Positions 7,704-18,200 of a stretch of DNA of 35,692 nt are shown one piece after another. The notes under the pieces were generated by a model, which saw only the letters and a program-made list of their open reading frames with translations, searched no databases and was not told the DNA's origin. Numbering within the stretch: the first letter of the stretch is position 1; each line of letters starts with the position of its first letter. Position numbers and translations under genes: made by a program. The stretch spans positions 1 through 35,692 of the forward strand of contig CAZFRM010000036.1 of the NCBI GenBank assembly GCA_964521255.1, written 5' to 3'. The DNA comes from ZC4RG29 sp964521255 (GTDB lineage Bacteria > Bacteroidota > Bacteroidia > Cytophagales > Cyclobacteriaceae).

Positions 7704-8783
7704 ATGATGAGCAGATTGATTTTAGCAGCATTTTTTATCAGCGTAGCCGTTCAGGCGCAACAGTTAAAGCCTCTACGCTTTCAGGAGGAAATTCATGACT
7801 TTGGTTATGTTGACCAGGAGGGAGGCCCTGTTATTTATTCTTTCCAATTTATGAATGTCAGCAACAGGCCGGTAAAGATTCTATCGGTTCAGGCATCTTG
7901 CGGATGTACCACTCCCGATTGGTCTAAGGAGCCCATTGGTCCGGGGGCAAATGGCTTTATTCAAGCTAGTTTTAATCCACAAGGAAGGCCGGGCTACTTC
8001 AATAAATCACTGACTGTCACAACCGATTTTGATTCCAACCCCCTTATCCTTCAAATAAAAGGTCAGGTTAGTACGGGTACCAGTGCATCGGCTGAAGCTG
8101 AATTCAGATCAACCAGTGGAAGCTGGCGGCTGAAAATTTCTTCTTTCAACCTGGGTAAAGTTTATATGAAGGATGAGTTTGCGGCAAAAGAATTTCCGGT
8201 GATGAATGCAGGTGATAAACCTGTGACATTTTTAAAAGTTGACGGACCATCTTATATACGGGCAGAAGTTCTTCCTAAAACCCTGGGTCCCGGTGAGCGC
8301 GGAAAAATCCGGATAAGCTACAATGGAAAACAAAAAGGTCAATATGGATTTCAGTCCGATCAAATTCAAATTCATACCGATGACGCAGCGCTTGCTATTA
8401 AGCCTTTTACTGTTTATGCTACGCTCGAAGAGTTTTTTCCGGTACTGAGCCCGGAAGAACTTTCTAAAGCACCGCGACTTAACATAGCAGGTACATCACT
8501 CGATTTTGGAAAGACAAAACAACATCAGGATGCAACTAAAGTTGTAAGCATAGTAAATAATGGAAGAAGCGAATTATTAATTCGCGCTGTTCAGGGAAAC
8601 TGCGCGTGTATTAAAGCTTCAGCCTCCAAAGAGAAACTGAAACCAGGAGAAAGCGGTACTATCATTATCACTTTTAATCCACAAGATCGGCTGGGCACTC
8701 AGCAGAAATCGGTAACCGTGTACTCCAACGACCCCCAGGCCCCTGCGCAGAGAATTACTTTTACTGCTTATGTAGAAGAGTAA
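7704..8783 (+). CDS. Exported DUF1573 (ASH-like) multi-repeat protein
   Basis: A 359-residue protein starting at ATG 7704 (or the adjacent ATG 7707), just after a -7 box. The N-terminus MMSRLILAAFFISVAVQAQQ is a signal peptide. Three immunoglobulin-like repeats follow. Repeats one and three carry the DUF1573 signature: VKILSVQASCGCTTPDWSKE with GANGFIQASFNPQGRPGYF, and LLIRAVQGNCACIKA with GESGTIIITFNPQDRLGTQQ. The middle repeat is diverged and lacks the CxC pair. The CGC and CAC cysteines may bind metal or form disulphides. The role of the family is unknown; proteins are periplasmic or surface exposed in Bacteroidota. It is followed by a large hairpin and a convergent gene. Confidence 0.85.
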   Translation: MMSRLILAAFFISVAVQAQQLKPLRFQEEIHDFGYVDQEGGPVIYSFQFMNVSNRPVKILSVQASCGCTTPDWSKEPIGPGANGFIQASFNPQGRPGYFNKSLTVTTDFDSNPLILQIKGQVSTGTSASAEAEFRSTSGSWRLKISSFNLGKVYMKDEFAAKEFPVMNAGDKPVTFLKVDGPSYIRAEVLPKTLGPGERGKIRISYNGKQKGQYGFQSDQIQIHTDDAALAIKPFTVYATLEEFFPVLSPEELSKAPRLNIAGTSLDFGKTKQHQDATKVVSIVNNGRSELLIRAVQGNCACIKASASKEKLKPGESGTIIITFNPQDRLGTQQKSVTVYSNDPQAPAQRITFTAYVEE

Positions 8784-8842
8784 ACGTGGTTAGCTATATT
8801 TTAGATTTACTGCCACCTGAGATTAGAAATTAATTTGCATAC

Positions 8843-8897
8843 GTCAATGGGTCATTAGTCATTGGCAATACACCACCAATGACTAACGACCATTGAC
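8843..8897. terminator. Hairpin between convergent genes, member of a GTCATTGG-type repeat family
   Basis: Arms 8843-8865 (GTCAATGGGTCATTAGTCATTGG) and 8876-8897 are imperfect reverse complements with a loop of about ten bases. It lies between the ends of the DUF1573 gene and the next hydrolase, as expected for a bidirectional terminator, but lacks a U tract. The same word set recurs in the hairpin at 31537-31598. Confidence 0.6.
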
Positions 8898-8935
8898 GAC
8901 TGACCGGGACGGATCAACTTCTCATATATTCATTC

Positions 8936-10213
8936 CTAATCCCCAATCGCCTGGTAAGTTAACGTCTTGAATTTATCAGCAACGTTTTGCGTATTCATTT
9001 GAAATACGTTGGTGTAAATTAGTCCAATTAGTTTTTCCTTAGGGTCTGCCCAATAGCTGGTGTTAAAAGCTCCGCCCCATGAAAAGGAACCGATTGATGA
9101 CGGTGATTGATAGTCATTTTCAGCGGTCTCAATTGCGAAGCCTAAACCAAATTGCGGACCTTCTTTAACATCTTGCGGAGTAAGCATCAGTTCAACAGTT
9201 TTACGACTGAGCAGTCGCACACCATTATACTCTCCGTTATTAAGGAATAGTTGCAAAAACTTAGCGTAATCTTCTATAGGCCCCGATAGACCTGCACCGC
9301 CTGAAAAATATTTTCCCGGGGTGTTAGGGTAATCAGGACTTATATTTTCAAAAGCACCACTTTTCATTACTTCTACTTTTCCGTCCTTGCTCGTGTGGAG
9401 CGCTACTAATCGTTTAGCCTTATCCGCCGGCAGATAGAAATAAGTATCTTTCATTCCCAGCGGTTCAAATATTCTTTTGCGAAAAAATTCATCCAGCGAC
9501 ATGCCCGACCAAATTTCAACCAGGTATCCAAGTAAATCTGTATTCAGACCATAAGTCCATTTTTCACCGGGTTGATGCTTGAGTGGAAGTTTCCCCAGAA
9601 TTTTCATTTTGTCGCCTAGTGTTTGAATGTTGGTTCCAATGCCGGCAGGCACACCGGCTTTAGCATAGATTGCTTTAAATTCGTCACTTCCAATTGCGGC
9701 GTAATCAATACCAGAAGTATGGGTGAGAAGATGCCGCACGGTTACTTCTCTATTAGCAGGCTCTGATGTATAACTGCTGTCTTTCGGATTGAATGATTTT
9801 AATACCGTTGGATTTTTAAATTCAGGAATGAATTTGGAAACCGGATCATCCAATGAGAACTTTCCTTCTTCCCACAGCATCATCGCGGCAAGACTTGTAA
9901 TTGCTTTTGTTTGCGATGCGAGCCGGAAGATGTCATCCTTCTTCAATACCGTCTTACTTTCAACATTGCTGTAGCCGTAAGTTTTGTGGTAGGCAATTTT
10001 TCCATCTTTTACGATGAGTACTGCTACTCCCGGAATCCAATTATTTTTCAAGTAATCTTCCATCAACCTGTCCATTCGCTGTAAACGTTCTGAAGAAAGA
10101 CCAGCTTCTTCGGGTTTGGGCGTAGGTGTAAGCGTTTTGGCAGACTGAGACTGTGAAAACGAAAGACTGATGATGAATAATAGAAAAGGTAGGGGTATAA
10201 ACTTCTTTGGCAT
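8936..10213 (-). CDS. Exported serine hydrolase, class C beta-lactamase / family VIII esterase-like
   Basis: A 425-residue protein with a signal peptide in 1-22 (PLPFLLFIISLSFSQSQS). Nucleophile motif S100-Q-T-K103 lies in RLASQTKAIT; HTSGIDYA (165-172) and Y221-G-L-N follow; the third motif is W379-G-G in SWGGAFNTSYWADP, the form seen in family VIII carboxylesterases and their relatives rather than the KTG of beta-lactamases. Unlike the hydrolase at 237-1805, there is no extra C-terminal domain. Likely a periplasmic esterase or peptidase of unknown substrate. Divergent from susC over 347 bases and therefore possibly sharing a control region with it. Confidence 0.85.
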   Translation of the reverse strand: MPKKFIPLPFLLFIISLSFSQSQSAKTLTPTPKPEEAGLSSERLQRMDRLMEDYLKNNWIPGVAVLIVKDGKIAYHKTYGYSNVESKTVLKKDDIFRLASQTKAITSLAAMMLWEEGKFSLDDPVSKFIPEFKNPTVLKSFNPKDSSYTSEPANREVTVRHLLTHTSGIDYAAIGSDEFKAIYAKAGVPAGIGTNIQTLGDKMKILGKLPLKHQPGEKWTYGLNTDLLGYLVEIWSGMSLDEFFRKRIFEPLGMKDTYFYLPADKAKRLVALHTSKDGKVEVMKSGAFENISPDYPNTPGKYFSGGAGLSGPIEDYAKFLQLFLNNGEYNGVRLLSRKTVELMLTPQDVKEGPQFGLGFAIETAENDYQSPSSIGSFSWGGAFNTSYWADPKEKLIGLIYTNVFQMNTQNVADKFKTLTYQAIGD

Positions 10214-10369
10214 AAGGTTTTGTCTTTAATGACCAGTTTGGTTTGGCGTCTAAAATAATACTCTACCTCCAAAATGCAGGTCACATTACCCATATTACTT
10301 TGATAATTAGAGACACGGAAAAGAAAAGGGGGACCTTGATTGACTATGAGTAAGTAATCAGGTAATCGA

Positions 10370-10540
10370 TTGGTAAACAATATGTGCAAACGGTTGATAC
10401 TGAGATGTCTCATCAATTCCTGCCCCTTGTGGATAATCAAATTGGGTAAACAATTGGTAAACATCCTTAAAAATCGTTCCCGGAAACGTTATCAGATTTT
10501 TAAATTATATATATTGCGAGTAGTTGTTGCGTAAACGTTA
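10370..10540 (+). promoter_or_regulatory. Repeated GTAAAC words in the susC upstream region
   Basis: The 347-base gap 10214-10560 holds no gene. Within it TTGGTAAACAA (10370-10380), TTGGGTAAACAA (10442-10453) and TTGGTAAACA (10454-10463) are near-identical direct repeats, and GTAAACGTTA (10531-10540) repeats the core 20 bases before the susC ATG. No exact TAnnTTTG box was found. The cluster could be an operator for the locus or for the divergent hydrolase; the regulator is not in the window. Confidence 0.4.
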
Positions 10541-10560
10541 ACTATCTAAACCCAAACCGT

Positions 10561-13548
10561 ATGTTGAAATTTTACCTTTGTTTAAGAAGGTGGGTGTTGT
10601 TGCTATTCCTGGTTGCAGGGACATCAGCAGCATGGTCACAAGCAGTTACCGGGAAGGTGACCTCATCTGACGATGGGAGTCCACTACCCGGAGTGAATGT
10701 ACTCGAAAAGGGAACCCAAAATGGTTCTGTCACAAATTCTGATGGTTCCTACACAATCCTGGTAGGACCGAATTCCGTCCTGGTTTTTTCTTTTGTGGGC
10801 TTTAGGTCCAAAGAGGTACTTGTTTCAAACCAATCAGTCATTAACGTTGATATGGAACTTGATATCACCGGTCTGACTGAAGTGGTTGTGGTTGGTTATG
10901 GTACACAAGAGAAAAAGGAGATTACCAGTGCAGTTGCAAGTGTGAAGGAGGCCGACTTTAACAGGGGGACAGTTAATGACCCCGTTGCGCTGCTTCAGGG
11001 AAAAGTTGCAGGATTAAATATCACCCGTCCGGGTGGCGATCCGAATGGTGGATTCAGTGTTCGTCTGAGGGGTGTCTCCACTTTTGGTGCTAACACGGAA
11101 CCCCTGATTGTGATTGACGGGGTTATCGGTGGATCACTAAATTCTGTCGATCCCAATGATATTGCTTCGTTTGATGTTTTGAAAGATGCTTCTGCTGCCG
11201 CTATCTATGGTAGTCGTGGAGGAAGCGGTGTTATTCTGATTACTACCAAGAGCGGGAAAGCCGGTAGAGTTACGGTTGACTATAACGGTTCCTATGCTTT
11301 TGAAGATATTGCCAATGCCATCGATGTGATGAGTGCTGCCGAGTATCGGCAAGTGGAGGGAGCCAGAGACCTTGGTGCAAGTACGAATTGGTTAGATCAA
11401 GTTACACGCACAGGAAAAGCGATGGTACACAATTTTTCTGTGGGCGGTGGGACAGCGTCTACCTCTTACAGGGCATCTTTTAATTATCGTGGCCAGGATG
11501 GTGTCGGAATAGCCTCAGGGTTTGATCAGTTGAATACCCGGCTTAACCTGACACAAAAGGCTCTGAACGACAGGGCAACCTTTACCCTTGGCCTCACCAC
11601 TACCGCGAAAGAGGCGGAAGTAGGATTCGATCAAGCCTTTAATTATGCCATTATTGCTAACCCCACGATGCCTATATATGATAATACAACGGACAGCCCG
11701 ACAGCTGGAGCTCGTTATGGCGGATATGCGGAACGTGATATTTTTGATTTCTTTAACCCCGTATCAATCGTTAAACAGTCTGTTCGGGATAAGGATGAAA
11801 CACTCTTCCTGGTAAGCATAAGGGGAGAATATGATTTCAGTGATGTTATAGATGGATTGTCCGCTTCTGTCTTTTATTCACAACAAAGAGAAAATAGAAT
11901 AGAAGGAGCCTATGGAAAAAAGACATCAAAACTTTTTGGACGCAACGGACTAGGACAGGCACTACGTGAGACAGAACAAAAGTTCAACCACCTGTTCGAA
12001 ACTACTGTTAATTATACAAAGCCGATCGGCCAGGTAGATATGGCTCTGCTGGGAGGCTATTCTTATCAATACTTTTATAATGAAGGCTTTGGTATGGCCG
12101 GTGGAAATTTCCTGACCGATGCCTATACCTATAACAACATGGCCACGGCACAAGATTTTGACGATGGCCTTGGAAATGTCTATAGCGGCGCTAATTCAAA
12201 TAAATTGATTGCCTTTTTCGGAAGAGCAAATCTGAACTTCGCTGGAAATTATTTCCTCTCTCTTAGCGGTAGGTACGAAGGATCATCCAGGTTTGGAGAA
12301 AACAACGAATGGGGATTTTTCCCTGCTGTAAGTGCTGGGGTAACGCTCAGCAATCTCGTGGATATTCCAGCTGTTAATTCCCTCAAGCTTAGGGCCAGCT
12401 ATGGTGTGACCGGAAATCAGCCTAATCAGTCCTACCTTTCCTTGCAGCGTTTTGGCCAAACCGGATATTTCTATTACAACAGTAATTATGTACCTAGCTA
12501 TGGTCCGATTAGTAATCCAAACCCCAATTTGTCATGGGAGACAAAAGCTGAATTTGACGTAGGGATTGATTTTAGTATGCTCGATAACCGCTTAACAGGT
12601 ACTATCGATTTTTACACAAGGAATACCAAGGATTTACTGGTGGAAGTTAATGTGCCGGTACCTCCAAACCAATTCCCCAGGACTATTGTAAATATTGGTG
12701 AAATACAAAACCAGGGTTTGGAATTTTCATTCAATTATGCTGCGATCAATAAAAGTAATTTTACCTGGTCGACAGGTATCAACTGGACAAACTACCTGAG
12801 CAATAAGATCGTAAGTCTTACTTCAGGAGATCTCAGTTTCGGTGAAGGTGGAGTTATTTACCTGGCAAATATGGGTTCTCCAGGTCAAAATGATACCGAA
12901 CTCGTTCGCGTAAAAGAAGGTGATGAATTTGGGCAACTTTGGGGACCTGTAAAGAGTGGTGTAAAATCAGATGGAACACCAGACTTCAGAGATTTGTCAG
13001 GTGACGGTACCTTTTGCGATTGTGATGATGACAGAACTGTTATTGGAAACGGAATGCCTACATTCCAGTTCGGATGGAATAACAGCTTCACCTTTGGCCG
13101 GTGGGACCTGAACGTGTTTTTCAGAGGAACGTTTGGACATGATCTGCTCAACAGCTATCGCGGATTCTATGAAAATAACGAACCGACTACAGTCAATAAT
13201 TATAACATTGTCAAGACGAAATACTATGATCCATCCATTACCAAGGCTGTGGTGAACAGTTCACATGTGGAAGATGCATGGTTTGTTAAGTTGGACAATG
13301 CGTCCCTGGGGTACAATTTCCCTTTTTCCGGAAAGACAGTTAATAAGCTAAGGCTATACGTGGCAGGTCAGAACCTGATTACCATTACCGATTACACCGG
13401 TATTGATCCCGAAGTACGCTATACCGATCCCGGTAGTGACCCCGTTAATAAGGCCGACCCTCAGAATGGATTGGCCCCGGGTATTGAAAGACGTTCAACG
13501 TATTTTACTACACGTATACTAACTTTTGGCGTAAACCTTGGCTTTTAA
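10561..13548 (+). CDS. SusC-like TonB-dependent outer membrane transporter
   Basis: A 995-residue TonB-dependent receptor of the SusC/RagA type that would pump an oligosaccharide across the outer membrane. Order of parts: signal peptide to about residue 27; carboxypeptidase-regulatory-like domain 28-102 (VTGKVTSSDDGSPLPGVNVL); TonB-box region EVVVVGYGTQEKKEITSAV (107-125); plug 118-232 with LLQGKVAGLNI, the PLIVIDGV motif and DVLKDASAAAIYGSRGGSGV; then a 22-strand barrel to the terminal FGVNLGF. There is no N-terminal STN signalling domain, so control by an ECF sigma/anti-sigma pair is not expected. The stop lies ten bases before the susD start. Confidence 0.95.
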   Translation: MLKFYLCLRRWVLLLFLVAGTSAAWSQAVTGKVTSSDDGSPLPGVNVLEKGTQNGSVTNSDGSYTILVGPNSVLVFSFVGFRSKEVLVSNQSVINVDMELDITGLTEVVVVGYGTQEKKEITSAVASVKEADFNRGTVNDPVALLQGKVAGLNITRPGGDPNGGFSVRLRGVSTFGANTEPLIVIDGVIGGSLNSVDPNDIASFDVLKDASAAAIYGSRGGSGVILITTKSGKAGRVTVDYNGSYAFEDIANAIDVMSAAEYRQVEGARDLGASTNWLDQVTRTGKAMVHNFSVGGGTASTSYRASFNYRGQDGVGIASGFDQLNTRLNLTQKALNDRATFTLGLTTTAKEAEVGFDQAFNYAIIANPTMPIYDNTTDSPTAGARYGGYAERDIFDFFNPVSIVKQSVRDKDETLFLVSIRGEYDFSDVIDGLSASVFYSQQRENRIEGAYGKKTSKLFGRNGLGQALRETEQKFNHLFETTVNYTKPIGQVDMALLGGYSYQYFYNEGFGMAGGNFLTDAYTYNNMATAQDFDDGLGNVYSGANSNKLIAFFGRANLNFAGNYFLSLSGRYEGSSRFGENNEWGFFPAVSAGVTLSNLVDIPAVNSLKLRASYGVTGNQPNQSYLSLQRFGQTGYFYYNSNYVPSYGPISNPNPNLSWETKAEFDVGIDFSMLDNRLTGTIDFYTRNTKDLLVEVNVPVPPNQFPRTIVNIGEIQNQGLEFSFNYAAINKSNFTWSTGINWTNYLSNKIVSLTSGDLSFGEGGVIYLANMGSPGQNDTELVRVKEGDEFGQLWGPVKSGVKSDGTPDFRDLSGDGTFCDCDDDRTVIGNGMPTFQFGWNNSFTFGRWDLNVFFRGTFGHDLLNSYRGFYENNEPTTVNNYNIVKTKYYDPSITKAVVNSSHVEDAWFVKLDNASLGYNFPFSGKTVNKLRLYVAGQNLITITDYTGIDPEVRYTDPGSDPVNKADPQNGLAPGIERRSTYFTTRILTFGVNLGF

Positions 13549-13558
13549 TACTACGATT

Positions 13559-15157
13559 ATGAAGACGAAAAAATCATTTATAAACAAGATACTGATTGCC
13601 GGGTTAGGGCTTACATTCTTTACCTTCTCATGTACCGATCTTGATGAAGAACTGTTTAGTGACGTGACGGCGGACAATTTCTTCAAGACGAATGATGAAT
13701 TGATTTCAGCTCTTGGTGGAGCCTATTCAACATTTCAGGGTCTGGGAAACAATGGCAATATGTGGTCCATGAATGAAATTGCTTCCGATGAAATCGTCGT
13801 CACGACGAAAGGTGGCGATTGGTACGATGGTGGTGTGCTTATTCAATTGCATCAACATCTATACACACCAGACAATGGATTTTTTAATAATGCATGGACG
13901 CAAATGTATGGTGGAGTGAATACCGCTAATCGTTTGATTTATACATTTGAAGAAGAGGTGCAGACACCGGAAGCCCTTGCATTCATTCCTGAACTTCGTG
14001 CCATAAGAGCTCTTTGGTATTATTGGATATTAGATGCTTTTGGCAATGCACCTTTAGTCACAGATTTTACGGATCCTGAGCCCCCTGCCAGTGCTACGCG
14101 TCAGCAATTATATGATTTTGTTGAATCTGAGTTAACAGTGGTAATTGATCAGCTTCCGGTGGTGAGGGACGGATCCACCTATGGAAGAATGACTAAATGG
14201 GTAGCGCTTGCCATACGATGCAAGCTCTATCTGAATGCAGAAGTCTTCACCGGAACCGCTCAATGGGCGAAAGCGGCGGCGGATGCGCAGAATATTATAG
14301 ACAATGGCCCATTTAACCTGGAAGGAAATTATGCATCAAATTTTGTTATTAACAACGCCGGTTCCTCTGAGAATATATTTGTCTATCCTTACGATAAAGT
14401 TTTTGCGGGCGGGTTCAACTGGCCTATGATGACGCTTCACTATGCCAGCCAGGGAGTTTACAACTTTACTGAACAGCCATGGAACGGTTATTCCACGTTG
14501 GAGGAATTTTATAACAGTTATATTGATCCTGCTAAAAATCCAGGACCTCAGGGTGAGGTTTGGGCGGGACTCGCACAAACGCCATCGGTAGGTACGCAGG
14601 ATTCAAGGTTATCCAACTTCATAGTTGGACCCCAGTATAACCCGGATGGTTCCAGGGCTACTGACCCTGGCTTTGAAGCTGAAGATCCTGATGGCGCTCC
14701 ACTAACTTTTACGCCATTTGTAAACAGCATTTATCCAAATGGCTTAAGGCAGGCAGGCGCCCGTATAGGTAAATATGAATTTGAACAGGGTGGAACAAGC
14801 AACATGAGCAATGATTTTGTTATCTTCCGTCTGGGTGATATTATACTTGCACTGGCAGAAGCACAGTTCCGTCAAGGGCAAACCGCTGAAGCGCTAGTTT
14901 TGGTAAACAATATTCGTGAACGTGCCGGGGTGGATCCTTTTTCTACTCTGACAGAAGATCTTTTGCTTGCAGAACGTGGAAGAGAAATGTTTGCAGAAAT
15001 GACACGCAGGCAGGATTTGATCAGGTTCAATAAGTATGGTGATGCATGGTGGGAAAAAGCTCCAAGTGATGGTCACTATAAATTGTTCCCCGTTCCGCAG
15101 GTACAAATCGATTCTAATAATAAGCTAACACAAAACCCCGGTTACGCCGGTGGATAA
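13559..15157 (+). CDS. SusD-like starch-binding-type outer membrane lipoprotein
   Basis: The surface lid of the SusC transporter, 532 residues. I start at ATG 13559 (MKTKKSFINKILIAGL), which gives a lipoprotein signal with lipobox TFSC and lipidated C25; the open frame extends seven codons upstream into susC without need. The N-terminal SusD-like domain (DLDEELFSDVTADNFFKTND) and the C-terminal SusD/RagB domain (FVIFRLGDIILALAEAQFRQ, VNNIRERAGV, HYKLFPVPQVQIDSNNKLTQ, NPGY) are both typical. The length is ordinary for the family. A strong terminator follows at once, so SusCD form their own transcript. Confidence 0.95.
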   Translation: MKTKKSFINKILIAGLGLTFFTFSCTDLDEELFSDVTADNFFKTNDELISALGGAYSTFQGLGNNGNMWSMNEIASDEIVVTTKGGDWYDGGVLIQLHQHLYTPDNGFFNNAWTQMYGGVNTANRLIYTFEEEVQTPEALAFIPELRAIRALWYYWILDAFGNAPLVTDFTDPEPPASATRQQLYDFVESELTVVIDQLPVVRDGSTYGRMTKWVALAIRCKLYLNAEVFTGTAQWAKAAADAQNIIDNGPFNLEGNYASNFVINNAGSSENIFVYPYDKVFAGGFNWPMMTLHYASQGVYNFTEQPWNGYSTLEEFYNSYIDPAKNPGPQGEVWAGLAQTPSVGTQDSRLSNFIVGPQYNPDGSRATDPGFEAEDPDGAPLTFTPFVNSIYPNGLRQAGARIGKYEFEQGGTSNMSNDFVIFRLGDIILALAEAQFRQGQTAEALVLVNNIRERAGVDPFSTLTEDLLLAERGREMFAEMTRRQDLIRFNKYGDAWWEKAPSDGHYKLFPVPQVQIDSNNKLTQNPGYAGG

Positions 15158-15173
15158 ACAATTTTAATTCTTT

Positions 15174-15210
15174 AAAAAAAGCAAATAGCAAATTGCTATT
15201 TGCTTTTTTT
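15174..15210 (+). terminator. Strong intrinsic terminator after susD
   Basis: AAAAAAAGCAAATAGCAA and its exact reverse complement are separated by a single A, giving an 18-bp A/T-flanked stem with a run of seven T at the end. The symmetric A and T tracts allow it to act on either strand. It separates susCD from the downstream lipoprotein operon. Confidence 0.85.
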
Positions 15211-15217
15211 ATTTTTG
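15210..15217 (+). promoter_or_regulatory. Bacteroidota -7 box for the propeller-lipoprotein operon
   Basis: TATTTTTG matches TAnnTTTG exactly and begins on the last T of the terminator stem, 28 bases before the next ATG. A TTG at 15193-15195 could be a slightly close -33 element. It suggests the five downstream genes can be transcribed separately from susCD. GGAGG at 15217-15221 lies well upstream of the ATG. Confidence 0.5.
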
Positions 15218-15245
15218 GAGGATAATCTCCTGCTACTATTAAAGC

Positions 15246-18200
15246 ATGCGTGGGACTGAGCTATTAACAATAATCTTTATTCTATTGTTGGTCGGGTGCA
15301 GGAATCAAAAAAATGATTCAAGCCCGACTTTATTTAAAATTCTCGATGCATCATCAACGGGAATCTCCTTCGTCAATAAACTTGACTATACGGAAGAAGT
15401 AAACACATATACTTTTCGAAATTTTTATAACGGCGGAGGCGTAGGACTGGGCGATTTCAACAACGATGGATTGCTTGACATTTTCTTAGCTGGCAATTTG
15501 GTTTCAAGCAGGCTTTACCTGAATAATGGTAACCTGAAATTTCAAGACATAACTCAATCTGCCGGGCTGTCAAGCGATGGGGTGTGGGTAACAGGAGTAA
15601 GTGTGGTTGATATCAATGGTGATGGCTACCAGGATATTTATCTCTGTAAGTCCGGACCACCCGGAGGCGACCGCAGGCACAATGAACTTTTCATCAATAA
15701 CGGTGATCTGACATTTACGGAAAAGTCAAAGGAATATGGACTTGACTTTACAGGCCTGTCTGTACACGCAGCCTTCTTTGATTATGATAAAGATGGTGAC
15801 CTCGACTGTTATCTGTTAAACAATTCAATTCGCTCGGTTGGCGGCTACGACCTGAGGAAAGGTCAACGGAATATAGCGGATACTACAGGAGGGAATAAAT
15901 TATTGAGAAATGATGGTAACACGTTTGTTGATGTTAGTCATCAGGCAGGAATATATACAAGTGCCATAGGTTTTGGCCTCGGTATTACAATAGGTGATGT
16001 CAACAAAGATGGGTGGCAGGATATGTATGTTTCAAATGATTTCTTTGAACGTGACTACCTCTACATCAATAATCGTGACGGAACATTCAGCGAGTCGTTG
16101 GAAAAGTACATGCGTGAAATCAGCCTGGGATCTATGGGAGCCGACATGGCTGATATTAACAATGATGCGCTGCCTGAAATTTTCGTAACCGAAATGCTTC
16201 CCGAAAAAGATGACAGGTTAAAAACCACATCACAATTTGAAAATTGGGAAAAATATAAACTCAACATTGACAGGGGTTACTACAAGCAGTTCAGCCGGAA
16301 TGTGCTTCAGTTGAATAACGGTGATACTACATTTAGTGAGATATCAAGATTAGCAGGCGTTCATGCAACCGACTGGAGTTGGGGGGCATTGATTTTTGAT
16401 ATGGATAATGACGGCTGGAAAGATATCTATGTGGCCAATGGAATTTACAAAGACCTGATTGATCAGGATTATGTAAATTTTATTGCCAATCAAACCCAGG
16501 TACGCGCATTGATACAAACACAAAAGAATGTATTAACGCGATTGATCGATTCAATTCCATCCAATAAACTTGTTAACTACGCATTTCACAACAATGCTGA
16601 TTTGTCATTCACAAATAGAGCGGAGGATTGGGGATTAGGGATTCCGACACACTCTAATGGCTCAGCATATGGAGACCTTGATAATGATGGAGATGTTGAT
16701 ATTGTGCTGAACAATGTAAACATGCCATCCTTTGTAATTGAAAACAGGTCTCGTCAGATGCATCCCGAAAATGCATTCATATCATTTTTGCTTCATGGAT
16801 CAGAAAAAAATTCATTCGCATTGGGCACTAAGCTTACGGTCATCACAAACGGGAAAAAACTTTATCAGGAAGTGGCACCAACGCGGGGCTTTATGTCATC
16901 GGTAGATCATCGTATTCACTTTGGACTTGGAAGAACTCAGGTAATTGATACGGTACTCGTTGAATGGCCCAACGACAAGACAACACTTTTAACACAGGTT
17001 CAACCAAATCAACTAATTGAACTTGATCAGGATAAAAGCAGTGAAAGTTTTGCAAAGAGCAACCCATTGAAAAAGCCGGCTCTTTTTTCTTTGCTGCCTG
17101 GTTTGCCGGGAGTGGATTTCGTTCATCATGAAAATGACTTTGTTGATTTTGATCGCGACAGGCTGCTCTTTAATATGATATCGAACGAAGGACCGTGTTT
17201 GTGTACAGGAGATTTTAATAATGATGGGAGGGAGGACTTTTATATCGGTGGAGCTAAAGGTCAGGCCGGACGATTGTATGTACAAAATTCTTCCGGCGCA
17301 TTTAAAAGCGTTGCAGATGATGTCTTTGAAAAGGGCATCGGTTCAGAGGACACAGATTGTATTTTCTTCGATGCCAATGGAGATGGATTACCGGATTTAT
17401 ACGTCACAAGCGGTGGGAGTGAATTTTCATCCAACTCCGCTGCCCTGCGCGACCGGCTATACCTGAACAAAGGAAAGGGTCGTATAGAAATGAGTGAACA
17501 AATTCTACCCTCCCCGGATAAATTTGAAAGCACGTCGGTAGTGGATGCTGCTGATATAGACGGCGATGGAGACATAGACTTGTTTGTAGGTGTGCGGTTG
17601 ATTCCCTTTATGTATGGTGTGCCGGCGAACGGGTATATTTTGCTGAACAACGGCAAAGGAGAATTTGAAAATGCAACCCGGCAGATTGCACCTGAGCTTC
17701 TAAATATTGGCATGGTCACGGATGGGCGATGGGTTGATTTGAATAATGACAACGCTCCCGACTTAATCGTTGTGGGAGAATGGATGCCAATAAAAATATT
17801 TATAAACAACCACGGTAAATTGGAGGACCGAACAAAAGAATTCGGTCTTGAAAATTCATATGGTTGGTATCACTCCATTGTTGTAGGAGATTTTAATAAT
17901 GACAATTTTTCAGATTTTATTGCGGGCAACCACGGCTTGAACTCGCGCTTCAAAGCAACGGAAACACAACCTGTTTCACTATACGTTAACGATTTTGACA
18001 AAAATGGAATGATAGAGCATATACTGACCTATTATCAGAATGGCAAGTCCTATCCAATGGTGTTACGACAAGATCTGGTCACGCAGCTTCCCGGCTTGAA
18101 GAAGAAATATCTCCATTATAAAGATTATCGCGGACAAACGATTAACGATATCTTCACTCAGAATGAATTGCAAAATACAATTGTTCTAAATGCAAAGATA

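Noticed and set aside
10063..10464. 133-residue minus-strand open frame overlapping the hydrolase start and the susC upstream gap
   Set aside because: It overlaps the signal-peptide coding end of a clear gene in another frame and has no family features.
17261..17809. 182-residue antisense open frame inside paralogue 1
   Set aside because: It is the mirror of calcium-motif coding sequence, whose codon pattern avoids stops in that antisense frame; no start signal and no recognisable domain.
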